Below are positions 1 to 7,402 of a stretch of DNA of 17,079 nt, piece by piece. The stretch spans positions 1-17,079 of the forward strand of contig JAENWI010000013.1 in assembly GCA_016650115.1 (NCBI GenBank). Reading direction: 5' to 3'. Numbering within the stretch: the stretch's first letter is position 1; each line of letters opens with the position of its first letter. Under the pieces are notes generated by a model. That model had not been told where the DNA came from. It ran no database searches and saw nothing but the letters and a program-made list of their open reading frames with translations. Position numbers and translations under genes: made by a program. The stretch is from Peptostreptococcaceae bacterium (lineage in GTDB: Bacteria; Bacillota; Clostridia; Peptostreptococcales; Anaerovoracaceae).

Positions 1-2
1 CG

Positions 3-155
3 ATTATCAAGATAACAGAACCTATTATAGCACCATGCAGAATGCTGCTGTCAAGATTCAATACTGGAATGATGGATTTTTCTATATTAGTAGCTTTTTT
101 ATTAATATCAGTAGCAAGGAATATAATAGTTGCTCTTCTTTTCATGTTAATGTAA
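3..155 (+). CDS. YggT/YlmG family membrane protein, C-terminal part
   Basis: Partial gene; its start lies before the window. The visible 50 residues read in frame from base 3 to a TAA stop. They contain the family pattern 'TEPIIAPCRMLLSRF', then a Met-Asp-Phe-Ser and a hydrophobic segment ending near 'VARNIIVALLF', which is the second membrane-spanning half of a YggT domain. YggT/YlmG proteins are small inner-membrane proteins linked to cell division and to thylakoid or nucleoid organisation; their molecular role is unsettled. In many Gram-positives the order is sepF-ylmG-ylmH-divIVA, and divIVA follows here after only 31 bases, so the neighbourhood supports the call. The ylmH (S4-domain) gene usually found between the two is absent. 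Confidence 0.8.
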   Translation: MIKITEPIIAPCRMLLSRFNTGMMDFSILVAFLLISVARNIIVALLFMLM

Positions 156-186
156 GTAAGTTGACAACTGCAGGAAAGGATAAAAA

Positions 187-786
187 ATGATTACACCATT
201 AGATATTCAGAATAAGGAATTTTCAAAGGCAGTAAGAGGTTATAAAGAAGGTGATGTTGACAGCTTTCTTGATTTAATTACTTTTGATCTGGAAAGATTA
301 ATCACTGAGAATTCTGTACTTAAAAACGATAATGCAAGACTTAATAAGGAGCTTCAACGATATAGAGGTTCAGAAGGTGTTGTCCTTGAAACACTTGAGG
401 CTGCTAAGGCGTTGATGGGAGATATCTGTGCCAGTGCTGAGAGAAGAGCAGAAATCCTGCTGAAAAATGCGGAATTAGATGCTGAATTAATTCAAAGAGA
501 AGCAAAAGAGTCTGTAGAAAAACTTACTGAAGAAAGCCTTAGCCTTAGACATAGATTTACCACTTTTCAGACAAAATACAAGTCCCTTTTAGAATCTGAA
601 CTGGAAAGGTTTGATGGACTTAGTGTTAAGCTTTTTGCTGAATTTGGCATCGATGAAACGAACATGCAAAAGGATAATACACTCAAACCATGGCAAGAAA
701 GCAGAGAAACAAAAACCTTGAAACCACTCAAGGAAGAAGAACTTAAAAAAACAATGTTAAACCTAAAGATTGGAGAAGGGGAGTAA
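187..786 (+). CDS. divIVA: DivIVA-family cell division/polarity protein
   Basis: 199 aa coiled-coil scaffold that recognises negatively curved membrane at septa and poles and recruits division or cell-wall proteins. The N-terminus (residues 1-60) is the classic DivIVA lipid-binding domain: 'MITPLDIQNKEFSKAVRGYK', then GDVDSFLD and a Leu/Glu/Asn-rich first coiled coil. A second long charged coiled coil covers roughly residues 70-150. The last 45 residues are polar and Lys/Glu-rich and probably disordered. The ATG is preceded by AGGAAAGGA at a suitable distance. It lies downstream of yggT and upstream of lspA, the usual division-cluster position. Length is in the normal range for clostridial DivIVA. 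Confidence 0.92.
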   Translation: MITPLDIQNKEFSKAVRGYKEGDVDSFLDLITFDLERLITENSVLKNDNARLNKELQRYRGSEGVVLETLEAAKALMGDICASAERRAEILLKNAELDAELIQREAKESVEKLTEESLSLRHRFTTFQTKYKSLLESELERFDGLSVKLFAEFGIDETNMQKDNTLKPWQESRETKTLKPLKEEELKKTMLNLKIGEGE

Positions 787-791
787 TCCCC
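778..791 (+). promoter_or_regulatory. Small hairpin over divIVA stop and lspA upstream region
   Basis: GGGGA (778-782) and TCCCC (787-791) form a 5-bp stem with a GTAA loop that contains the divIVA stop codon. The only Shine-Dalgarno-like purine run upstream of the lspA ATG (803) is the left arm of this stem, about 20 bases away. This suggests lspA translation is weak or depends on ribosomes finishing divIVA. The stem is visible; the regulatory meaning is inference. Confidence 0.3.
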
Positions 792-802
792 AATAAATAG
801 TC

Positions 803-1261
803 ATGTTTTACATATTAATTTTAGCAGTAATTGTATTCGATCAGCTATCGAAGTATTATATTCAGACAAATATGGATTTGAACAACTCAATACCCGTAAT
901 AGAAGGATTCTTCAGTATTACGTATATCCAGAATACTGGAGCAGCCTTCAGTCTTTTACAGGGAAAAACAGTTGTCTTAATTCTTATTCAGTTTTTTGTA
1001 ATTTTAGCAATAGTAGTTTACGTTTTTTTAAAGAAAAATCCTCTCCACTGGACATTATTAGTGTCACTTGCATTTATTATAGGAGGTGGAGCAGGCAATT
1101 TGATTGATAGAATCAGTCATGGTTATGTTGTGGATTTTTTGCATTTTCACTTTTGGCCAATTTTTAATATAGCAGATATTTCAGTATGCATTGGATGCGG
1201 TTTGCTGATTATATATGTTTTTTTTATAGAAGGAAAAGGGAAAAATGGAAAACAAATTTAA
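803..1261 (+). CDS. lspA: Lipoprotein signal peptidase (signal peptidase II)
   Basis: 152 aa polytopic membrane aspartyl protease that removes the signal peptide of lipidated prolipoproteins (target of globomycin). Four hydrophobic segments are visible, roughly residues 1-20, 55-77, 84-102 and 125-143. Family motifs in order are 'FDQLSK' (residues 12-17), 'NTGAAFS' (44-50), 'GNLIDR' with catalytic Asp102, and 'FNIAD' with catalytic Asp125. The ATG at 803 is the first usable in-frame start after a stop at 794-796 and lacks a well-placed ribosome binding site. Its 3' end overlaps the next gene by 17 bases. The lspA-rluD pair is conserved in many Bacillota. Confidence 0.95.
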   Translation: MFYILILAVIVFDQLSKYYIQTNMDLNNSIPVIEGFFSITYIQNTGAAFSLLQGKTVVLILIQFFVILAIVVYVFLKKNPLHWTLLVSLAFIIGGGAGNLIDRISHGYVVDFLHFHFWPIFNIADISVCIGCGLLIIYVFFIEGKGKNGKQI

Positions 1262-2171
1262 AATTATCATAGAAGAAAAAATGAAAGGAGCACGGCTTGA
1301 CGTGGTCCTTTCATTGACCTTAGAAGAATTATCAAGAAATCATGTGCAAAAATTAATCGAGGCTGGACAGGTCATGTTAAATCATAAGGTATGTAAAGTA
1401 AAAAAAATGTTGCTGAAAGCGGGTGATGAAATTGAAATTTCAATTCCGAAACCTGAGGAAATTGAGATTACCCCTGAAAACATTCCTTTAGAAATCGTAT
1501 ATGAAGATCAGGACCTGTTGATTGTCAATAAACCAAAAGGAATGGTTGTACATCCGGCAGCAGGTAATCAGACGGGCACATTAGTGAATGCTGTCATGTT
1601 TTACTGTGGGGACAGCCTTTCGTCGATTAACGGGGTCATCAGGCCAGGCATTGTGCATCGATTGGATAAAGAAACAAGCGGACTCTTAATGATCGCTAAA
1701 AATGACATGGCTCATAACTCCCTTGCTAGGCAATTAGCCGAACACAGCATTACAAGGTCTTACAGAGCAATCGTATATAACAATTTCAATCAGGATGAAG
1801 GAACTATTGACAGGCCAGTCGGAAGAGATCCAAAAAATAGGTTAAAACAGGCTGTAACTGAATTGAATGCCAGAAGAGCAGTTACTCATTATAAGGTAAT
1901 TGAAAGATTTGGCGATTTTACTTATATTGAAGTTAGACTTGAGACGGGAAGAACTCATCAGATCAGAGTTCATATGGCATATACCAAACATCCTCTTTTA
2001 GGAGATAAGGTTTACGGACCTCAAAAAAAGGTGATGGGAACAGAAACTCAAATTTTGCATGCGAAGAAGCTGGGGTTTGTTCATCCTAGAACAGGTGAAT
2101 ATATGGAGTTCGATAGTGAACTTCCAGAGGAATTTACAAGAGTATTGAATAAATTGAAAGAAGGAAAATAA
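1245..2171 (+). CDS. RluA/RluD-family 23S rRNA pseudouridine synthase
   Basis: 308 aa enzyme that isomerises uridine to pseudouridine in RNA; in this family usually large-subunit rRNA. Residues about 12-75 form an S4 RNA-binding domain (ARLDVVLS...EAGQVMLN). The catalytic domain follows, with 'IVNKPKGMVVHPAAG' near residue 93 and the signature 'GIVHRLDKETSGLLMIAKN' carrying the catalytic Asp141; 'LETGRTHQIRVHMA' follows at about residue 228. The start lies inside the end of lspA after AAGGAAAAGGG, indicating co-translation. It is equivalent in position and architecture to B. subtilis YlyB. The exact target uridine cannot be told from sequence. Confidence 0.92.
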   Translation: MENKFKIIIEEKMKGARLDVVLSLTLEELSRNHVQKLIEAGQVMLNHKVCKVKKMLLKAGDEIEISIPKPEEIEITPENIPLEIVYEDQDLLIVNKPKGMVVHPAAGNQTGTLVNAVMFYCGDSLSSINGVIRPGIVHRLDKETSGLLMIAKNDMAHNSLARQLAEHSITRSYRAIVYNNFNQDEGTIDRPVGRDPKNRLKQAVTELNARRAVTHYKVIERFGDFTYIEVRLETGRTHQIRVHMAYTKHPLLGDKVYGPQKKVMGTETQILHAKKLGFVHPRTGEYMEFDSELPEEFTRVLNKLKEGK

Positions 2172-2172
2172 T

Positions 2173-2808
2173 ATGGGTAAAGTATCATTTAAACCAGGCA
2201 CAATGTTGAATCCAGTGCCGGTAGTCATGGTAAGTTGTGGCAGCATGGAAGAAAAAAATATACTGACAATTGCATGGACTGGAATAATTAATTCAGAGCC
2301 TCCCATCACGTATGTTTCTGTTAGAAAATCACGATATTCTCATGAATTGATTGAAAAAACCAATGAATTTGTTATTAATCTTTGTACAGAAGATTTGACA
2401 AAAGCAGCCGATTTTTGCGGAGTTAAAACAGGAAGGGATACCGATAAATTTAAGGAGCAGAAGCTTACCCCGGTAGAAGGTGAACTTGTTGGAAGCCCTA
2501 TGATTCTGGAATCCCCTGTAAATTTGGAATGTAAAGTAATTGAAATGAAAAGTTTCCCTACGCATGATATGTTTATTGCAGAAATTGTTAAAGTTCATGT
2601 GGATGAAAAACTGCTGAATAGAGCAGGTAAAATTCAGCTTGAAAAAGCACAGCTTATTTGTTTTAACCATGGAGAATACTTTGGAATAAAAACAGAACCT
2701 ATTGGAAAATTTGGCTATTCAATTATGAAGCTGAATACGAAAAAACGATTGGAAAATCAAAGGAAATCAGTCAAACGTGGAGGAAAAGGAAAGGCAGGTC
2801 CCCGATAA
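2173..2808 (+). CDS. Flavin reductase-like / flavoredoxin-type FMN-binding protein
   Basis: 211 aa. The fold resembles the flavin reductase-like split-barrel family (flavoredoxin, DIM6/NTAB group), which binds FMN and moves electrons or acts as an NAD(P)H:flavin oxidoreductase. Supporting segments are an N-terminal 'MLNPVPVVMVSCG', then 'TIAWTGIINSEPPITYVSVR', 'EFVINL' and 'DTDKFKEQKLTP', typical of the FMN-contacting core. The gene begins one base after the stop of rluD with GAAAGGAAAA upstream, so it looks co-transcribed. The last ~23 residues are an unusually basic tail rich in Lys, Arg and Gly (KKRLENQRKSVKRGGKGKAG) beyond the usual domain end. The physiological electron partner is unknown. 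Confidence 0.85.
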   Translation: MGKVSFKPGTMLNPVPVVMVSCGSMEEKNILTIAWTGIINSEPPITYVSVRKSRYSHELIEKTNEFVINLCTEDLTKAADFCGVKTGRDTDKFKEQKLTPVEGELVGSPMILESPVNLECKVIEMKSFPTHDMFIAEIVKVHVDEKLLNRAGKIQLEKAQLICFNHGEYFGIKTEPIGKFGYSIMKLNTKKRLENQRKSVKRGGKGKAGPR

Positions 2809-2818
2809 AGAACCTGCC
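2793..2818 (+). terminator. Weak hairpin at end of flavin reductase gene
   Basis: GGCAGGT (2793-2799) pairs perfectly with ACCTGCC (2812-2818) around a 12-nt loop that contains the TAA stop. The following bases (AGTTTAACTAT) are only mildly T-rich, so this is at best a weak intrinsic terminator for the yggT-to-flavin-reductase transcript. Confidence 0.4.
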
Positions 2819-2913
2819 AGTTTAACTATATGATAGCGATTCATTGCGATGGGATTATTCAGTATTAAAAAGTTTGAATATTTTAAAAAATAACTAATTA
2901 TTTGACAATAACT

Positions 2914-3018
2914 CTACTTTTTTTCTTTAATAAATTGAAGGCAATCTTCACAAACATATCCACCTTTAAAGTAGAGGTTGCTATAATTATTATTGCAAAA
3001 AGAGCAATTTGACTTCAT
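2914..3018 (-). CDS. 34-aa zinc-finger miniprotein, Gin/CsfB-like
   Basis: A very short minus-strand gene. Start ATG at 3018, stop TAG at 2914-2916. The protein starts MKSNCSFC, has a Tyr/Lys/Gly-rich middle (YFKGGYV) and ends CEDCLQFIKEKK. Cys5, Cys8, Cys23 and Cys26 give the pattern C-x2-C-x14-C-x2-C, a compact zinc-binding knuckle pair. A good ribosome binding site (AGAAGGTGA on the minus strand, 3023-3031) sits about 5 bases before the ATG. The spacing and the 'GxxxCxxC' end resemble the sporulation anti-sigma-G protein Gin (CsfB), which is about 60 aa in Bacillus, so this would be a truncated or minimal version. Other tiny zinc-ribbon proteins fit too. It is transcribed away from the hydrolase gene. 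Coding status rests on the ribosome binding site and the ordered cysteines. Confidence 0.6.
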   Translation of the reverse strand: MKSNCSFCNNNYSNLYFKGGYVCEDCLQFIKEKK

Positions 3019-3121
3019 TCATTCACCTTCTTTCAAACTAAGGGTTACCTTTTATTTTGCTAACAAATATAGTCAAATCCTTTGGTGTGCTGTAGATTAA
3101 TTATAGGACTTATCAAAATTT

Positions 3122-3152
3122 TTGAAAGCATTTAATACAATAATGTTATAAT
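3122..3152 (+). promoter_or_regulatory. Sigma-A type promoter for the alpha/beta hydrolase gene
   Basis: TTGAAA at 3122-3127 and TATAAT at 3147-3152, with a 19-bp spacer, a little long. The -10 box is preceded by TG one base upstream (TGTTATAAT), an extended -10 that can compensate for the spacing. It lies about 55 bases before the chosen ATG of the hydrolase gene, in the intergenic space shared with the divergent miniprotein gene. Confidence 0.55.
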
Positions 3153-3206
3153 ATATGTATTTGTTGTAATAAAATGGTAAAAATCTGTAGCGGAGGAGGT
3201 ATCCCA

Positions 3207-4031
3207 ATGTTTGAAAATTTCAAACTAGTTATTGATCAAGCTAATATTGTTGGTTATTCATGGGACTTGAACAGCCCTCAAGCGGTTGTTTGCATTATTC
3301 ATGGAATAGGGGAACACGCTGGAAGATATGACAGAATGGCAACAAATATGAACGAAAACGGTTTAGCTGTATTATCCATGGATTTAAGGGGACATGGTGT
3401 TTCTTCAGGGAAAAGAGGACACTGTGCCCCAAGGTTGTCTGTACTTTCTGATATTGACTGCCTTCTGCAGGAAGCTCAGAAAAGATACCCGAACATCCCT
3501 ATTGTATTATATGGGCATAGCATGGGTGGGAATATTGTGTTGGATTATAGAAGAAGAGGCAAATGGATGGTTTTGCCAGAGGGTTATGTAGCCTCTGCAC
3601 CTTGGATTATTCTTGTCAGAAAGGTGAACAGACTCTTGCTTTTGACAATGAAAATATTTTCTGAAATAAAGCCTGATTCCCAAATAAAAGCAGGAATAAA
3701 AAATGAGGACTTAGGGAACATTCAAATGATATCATTACAGCAAAACAAAGAATTAATGCATGATTTTATTACGGCAAGGACCGCTGTTGACGGGAATATG
3801 GTTGGAGAAGAATTATTAACGATTCCGACTATGGGTAAAAAATTGCTTCTTATGCATGGTGATGCAGATAAAATCTGCAGTATTGAGGGAAGCAGAAAAT
3901 TCTCAAAGGTCGCAAATGACTGCGAATATGTGGAGTGGCCAGGTTACTATCATGAAATACATAACGGTAATAAGGAAGAGAACGGTCAAAAGGTAATAGA
4001 TTATGCAATAAAATGGATTCAAGATTTATAA
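3207..4031 (+). CDS. Alpha/beta hydrolase, monoacylglycerol lipase-like (Hydrolase_4/S33)
   Basis: 274 aa from the ATG at 3207, chosen over an in-frame ATG 33 bases upstream because GGAGGAGGT lies just before it. It is a serine hydrolase of the monoglyceride lipase/lysophospholipase group. Visible motifs are the oxyanion-side 'IIHGIGEHAGRYD' (residues 30-42), 'DLRGHGVSSGKRG' (59-71), the nucleophile elbow 'YGHSMGG' with Ser105, the acid in 'HGDADKI' (Asp221) and His249 in 'YYHEIHN', so the triad is complete. There is no signal peptide, so it is probably cytoplasmic. The natural substrate is unknown; lipid monoesters are likely from the family. It has its own promoter, and its last 13 bases overlap the 3' end of the opposing rqcH gene. 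Confidence 0.88.
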   Translation: MFENFKLVIDQANIVGYSWDLNSPQAVVCIIHGIGEHAGRYDRMATNMNENGLAVLSMDLRGHGVSSGKRGHCAPRLSVLSDIDCLLQEAQKRYPNIPIVLYGHSMGGNIVLDYRRRGKWMVLPEGYVASAPWIILVRKVNRLLLLTMKIFSEIKPDSQIKAGIKNEDLGNIQMISLQQNKELMHDFITARTAVDGNMVGEELLTIPTMGKKLLLMHGDADKICSIEGSRKFSKVANDCEYVEWPGYYHEIHNGNKEENGQKVIDYAIKWIQDL

Positions 4032-5734
4032 GGGTTTATATAGACAGTTTTATTACCTGTGAAAATAACCATTCCTGGTTTAGCGCCGTTTGGCTTTTTA
4101 ACGTAACGAACTTTTGTATAATCGACAGGTACATTTTCTGAATCTTTGGCTTTACTGTGAAGTGCCGCCAGAGAGGCAGCCTCTATTATTGTCTGATCAT
4201 CAGGGGATTTCCCATCTAAAAAAAGTATGACATGAGAACCTGGAATATCTTTTGTATGAAACCAGATATCCTTAGGAGAAGCTGTTTTAAAGGTTAAGAT
4301 ATCATTATCAACATTATTCCTGCCGACTAAAACTCTAAAACCGTCCTTTGTAGTAAAGGCATAAGGCCCTAATTTTGACTTAGATGGCTTGGCTGTGGTT
4401 TTCCTTTTCTTTAGATACCCGGAAGAGACCAGTTCAGCTCTAATGTCTTCAATCTCGGCCAAGGATGAAGCACCTTCCAAAAAAGATGCAACAGACTCAA
4501 TATATTCAATATCTAAAGCAAGCTCTTCTAATTGAAGAGCTTTTTCTTTTACTGCAGTTTTTGATTTCCCATATTTCTTAAAATAGTTCTGCGCATTTTT
4601 TGAAGGAGAAAGCTTTTTATCCAGCGGAATTGTAACTTCTGTATTGTCATAATAATTATTGACCTTGGTTTGACTTTCACCTGGTTTAATCTGGTGAAGG
4701 CTTGCTGTCAGGAGCTCCCCAAATAGCCTGTAATTCTCTGAATCCTCGGCATGAAGAAGATCTTCGGATAACCTTTGCTTTTTCAGATAAAGTTTATTCA
4801 GGTTATTATTAATGGCTTTTTCCAAATCAACACTTTTCTGTCTGATTCTATTGGATGAATCCTTGTTTGCAAAATAAAATTCCATTGCTTCGCTTAATGT
4901 ATCAAAATAAACAGATTCATTAATATTATCCAACGCATATAGTTTCATTATATGAAAATCTATCGGAGTTTTGGACTCCCCCAAATAGACAACTGGATCC
5001 ATTTCACGATGATCAAGTTTTTTGATTATTTCTGCAACCGCTTCATAAATTCCTATGTGAAGATTTGCAGGATGATACCCTTTTTCTAAAGCTGCATCCA
5101 GAAGATTATTTGCAACAGCAGGGCTTATCCCTTGCAAGGAGGATAAAAGAACTTTTGGAATCAAACTGATATCTGTATCAATAATTGTTTTGAGCGTATC
5201 GGGTGTTAATTCTTTTAGCGTCAGTTTACCTTGATCAGGAGGATATTCATAGATTTTTCCAGGCAGGAGCTGTCGATATCTGTTCACATCGATGGATATT
5301 CTTTTGATACTGTCAATGATTTTCATTGTTTCCATATCAATCAAAATAATATTGCTGTGTTTACCCATAATTTCAATAATCAGTTTTTTATTGACGGAAA
5401 AGCCAAGCTCGTTATAGGTTTCAATAGAAAATTCAATGATTCTTTCTGAACCCTTTTGAATGATCTCGGAAATTTTTCCTGCTTGAATATGTTTTCTTAA
5501 AAGCATACAAAAAGAAAGGGGCGCAGGTGGATTTACCGGGTTTTCTTTTATAAAATGAATTCTTGCATGACTGCTGTTGCAGGATGCATATAATTTGAAA
5601 TTGCCAGATTTTGAATGTATGTTAATAACAAGTTCATCTGCCTCCGGCTGATAAACTTTTTCTATTTTTCCACCTAAAATATTTTGATTCATTTCTGATA
5701 CTATTGCACTGGTGATTATTCCATCAAAACTCAT
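4019..5734 (-). CDS. rqcH: RqcH / NFACT-family ribosome quality control protein (FbpA-like)
   Basis: 571 aa from the ATG at 5734; a TTG ten codons upstream has no ribosome binding site, while AAGAAGG precedes this ATG. RqcH binds stalled 50S-peptidyl-tRNA complexes and directs alanine tailing. The order is an NFACT-N domain (starting MSFDGIITSAIV, residues 1 to about 130), helix-hairpin-helix region (about 175-235), a long coiled coil (about 280-430) and the NFACT-R domain near 440-560 with 'PKDIWFHTKDIPGSHVI'. At residues 97-98 this protein has Glu-Arg, where the family has the Asp-Arg pair needed for tRNA recruitment (D97/R98 in B. subtilis). Older databases call such proteins fibronectin-binding FbpA. 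It runs convergent to the hydrolase gene and divergent from yicC. Confidence 0.92.
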   Translation of the reverse strand: MSFDGIITSAIVSEMNQNILGGKIEKVYQPEADELVINIHSKSGNFKLYASCNSSHARIHFIKENPVNPPAPLSFCMLLRKHIQAGKISEIIQKGSERIIEFSIETYNELGFSVNKKLIIEIMGKHSNIILIDMETMKIIDSIKRISIDVNRYRQLLPGKIYEYPPDQGKLTLKELTPDTLKTIIDTDISLIPKVLLSSLQGISPAVANNLLDAALEKGYHPANLHIGIYEAVAEIIKKLDHREMDPVVYLGESKTPIDFHIMKLYALDNINESVYFDTLSEAMEFYFANKDSSNRIRQKSVDLEKAINNNLNKLYLKKQRLSEDLLHAEDSENYRLFGELLTASLHQIKPGESQTKVNNYYDNTEVTIPLDKKLSPSKNAQNYFKKYGKSKTAVKEKALQLEELALDIEYIESVASFLEGASSLAEIEDIRAELVSSGYLKKRKTTAKPSKSKLGPYAFTTKDGFRVLVGRNNVDNDILTFKTASPKDIWFHTKDIPGSHVILFLDGKSPDDQTIIEAASLAALHSKAKDSENVPVDYTKVRYVKKPNGAKPGMVIFTGNKTVYINPYKS

Positions 5735-5757
5735 ATCAATTCTATCCTTCTTATCTC

Positions 5758-5786
5758 TTTCCAAGCGACTGAATATACTGTATAAT
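5758..5786 (+). promoter_or_regulatory. Possible promoter for yicC
   Basis: TTTCCA (5758-5763) and TATAAT (5781-5786) are separated by 17 bp in the intergenic space between divergent rqcH and yicC. The -10 is perfect, the -35 matches four of six consensus positions. It ends about 42 bases before the yicC ATG. Confidence 0.45.
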
Positions 5787-5827
5787 TAATATATTATCAT
5801 AAAAATCTAAGCTTGAGGAGAAAAAAG

Positions 5828-6712
5828 ATGATAAAAAGTATGACTGGCTTTGGAAGAGGCGAATATACGGATGGGAAAAGAAACATAATAGTTGAAATTA
5901 GAGCCGTTAATCATCGTTATAGTGATATAACGATTAAAATGCCCAGACGATATTCATTTGCTGAAGATAAAATAAAGAATACGGTAAAGGATATTGCACG
6001 TAGAGGAAAAATTGAAGTATCTGTAATGGTGGAAAATATTACAGAAGACGATACCAGAATAAAATTGAACACGATGGTTGCGCGTCAGTATTATGACAAC
6101 TTAAATGAGCTAAAAAATGAATTTAATCTTGTAGGAGAAGTGACTTTACAGTTTTTATCAGGGCTTCCTGATGTTATGAAAGCGATTCCTGACGTGGAGG
6201 ATGAGGAAGAAATCCTTAAATGCCTTGAGCTTTCAACAAAAATGGCCGCGGAAAAACTGGATGAAATGAGAATTGCAGAAGGCTCGAAACTGGCAGAAGA
6301 TTTAATTAAAAGGGGAGAAATCATTCGGGGTATGTTAACGACCATAGAAGAAAGATCCCCGAAAGTAGTGGAAGTATATGCAGAAAAACTAAAAAACAGG
6401 ATAAAAGAGTTAATTGGTAATAATGCCGCTGTGTCTGAAGACCGAATTTTGCTAGAGGCAGCAGTATTTGCTGATAAGTGCAGTATTACTGAAGAGATAG
6501 TCAGACTTGACAGCCATATCATTCAATTGAAAACAATTATTACAAACAGCAATCAGCCTGACGGAAAAAAACTGGATTTTTTGATTCAGGAAATGAATCG
6601 GGAAGCAAATACCATAGGATCTAAGGCAAATGACATGAAAATAACAAACATTATGCTGGAAATAAAAAGTGAAATAGAAAAAATCAGAGAGCAAGTTCAA
6701 AACATAGAATAG
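5828..6712 (+). CDS. yicC: YicC/YloC-family endoribonuclease
   Basis: 294 aa from the ATG at 5828. A TTG five codons upstream is inside the ribosome binding site (GAGGAG, 5815-5820), so it is not the start. The protein opens with the invariant family signature 'MIKSMTGFGRGE' and 'VEIRAVNHRYSDITIKMPRR' (N-terminal YicC domain, about residues 1-155) and ends with a DUF1732 domain containing 'SKANDMKITNIMLEIKSEIE' near 265-284. E. coli YicC is a small RNase involved in sRNA turnover; the Bacillus homologue YloC is next to gmk as here. In many Bacillota a remA gene lies between yloC and gmk; only 81 bases separate the two here and none is present. Confidence 0.92.
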   Translation: MIKSMTGFGRGEYTDGKRNIIVEIRAVNHRYSDITIKMPRRYSFAEDKIKNTVKDIARRGKIEVSVMVENITEDDTRIKLNTMVARQYYDNLNELKNEFNLVGEVTLQFLSGLPDVMKAIPDVEDEEEILKCLELSTKMAAEKLDEMRIAEGSKLAEDLIKRGEIIRGMLTTIEERSPKVVEVYAEKLKNRIKELIGNNAAVSEDRILLEAAVFADKCSITEEIVRLDSHIIQLKTIITNSNQPDGKKLDFLIQEMNREANTIGSKANDMKITNIMLEIKSEIEKIREQVQNIE

Positions 6713-6727
6713 TTTTGTATATTTAAG

Positions 6728-6756
6728 TTGAACAGAATGAGCGGACATGGTATAAT
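6728..6756 (+). promoter_or_regulatory. Strong sigma-A promoter for gmk-rpoZ
   Basis: TTGAAC (6728-6733), a 17-bp spacer and a perfect TATAAT (6751-6756) preceded by an extended -10 (TGGTATAAT). It ends 37 bases before the gmk ATG. This is the best promoter match in the window, so gmk-rpoZ can be expressed independently of yicC. Confidence 0.75.
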
Positions 6757-6793
6757 ATGTACTCAATTAAGGAAGTAGAAAAGGGGATGCTCA

Positions 6794-7402
6794 ATGAAAA
6801 AAGGCCAGCTATTTATAGTTTCTGGGCCATCTGGTGCAGGAAAAGGAAGTATTTGTCAAAAACTGGTTAAAGAGTTAGATGTTGAGTTGTCGGTTTCAAT
6901 GACAACAAGAGCGCCTCGTCCAGGAGAAATTGAAGGTGTGGATTATTATTTTGTGACCCGTGATGAATTTGAGGAATCTATTGAAAAAGGAGATTTGCTT
7001 GAATTTGCTGAAGTCTATGGAAATTATTACGGGACACCAAAGCAGAAAGTTTTAGATAAACTTGCAAATGGTAAAGACGTGGTTTTAGAAATAGACATTC
7101 AAGGGGCATTGGAAGTTAGAAATGAATATCCGCAGGGGATTTACATTTTCATTTTGCCGCCGTCAATGACTGAGCTCCGAAAACGTATAACAAGAAGAGG
7201 GTCTGACAGCCCTGACTCCATTGAATTAAGATTAGGGGAGACGTTAACGGAGGTATCTTATATTGATCAGTACAATTATTGTGTTGTGAATGGGGATTTA
7301 GAAGAGGCAGTTATTAGAGTAAAAGCCATTATATTAGCTGAACACTCTAGAGTTTCAGAACAAATTTATGGGCTTATTAAGAATTATAAGGAGGAAGTAT
7401 AA
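6794..7402 (+). CDS. gmk: Guanylate kinase
   Basis: 202 aa cytoplasmic enzyme converting GMP and ATP to GDP and ADP, essential for GTP supply and for recycling GMP. The P-loop is 'GPSGAGKG' at residues 11-18. The GMP-binding region follows with 'SVSMTTRAPRPGEIEGVDYYF' split around residue 40, then 'LLEFAEVYGNYYGTP' and 'VVLEIDIQGALEVR' (Walker B-like Asp). The lid region has 'RKRITRRGSD'. Start chosen at the ATG after AAGGGG; an ATG 7 bases upstream is out of frame. Its stop codon abuts the rpoZ start, and its end carries the rpoZ ribosome binding site AAGGAGG. Length is typical. Confidence 0.96.
   Translation: MKKGQLFIVSGPSGAGKGSICQKLVKELDVELSVSMTTRAPRPGEIEGVDYYFVTRDEFEESIEKGDLLEFAEVYGNYYGTPKQKVLDKLANGKDVVLEIDIQGALEVRNEYPQGIYIFILPPSMTELRKRITRRGSDSPDSIELRLGETLTEVSYIDQYNYCVVNGDLEEAVIRVKAIILAEHSRVSEQIYGLIKNYKEEV

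Noticed and set aside
161..166. Perfect TTGACA as a -35 box for divIVA
   Set aside because: No acceptable -10 lies 15-19 bp downstream; the spacing falls on the divIVA start codon.
5735..5764. TTG start giving RqcH ten extra residues
   Set aside because: No ribosome binding site before it; family proteins start at MSFDG, and numbering from that Met aligns residues 97-98 with the known pair.
6091..6522. Minus-strand 143-aa frame inside yicC
   Set aside because: Ser-rich shadow of a clear YicC gene, no start signal or homology.
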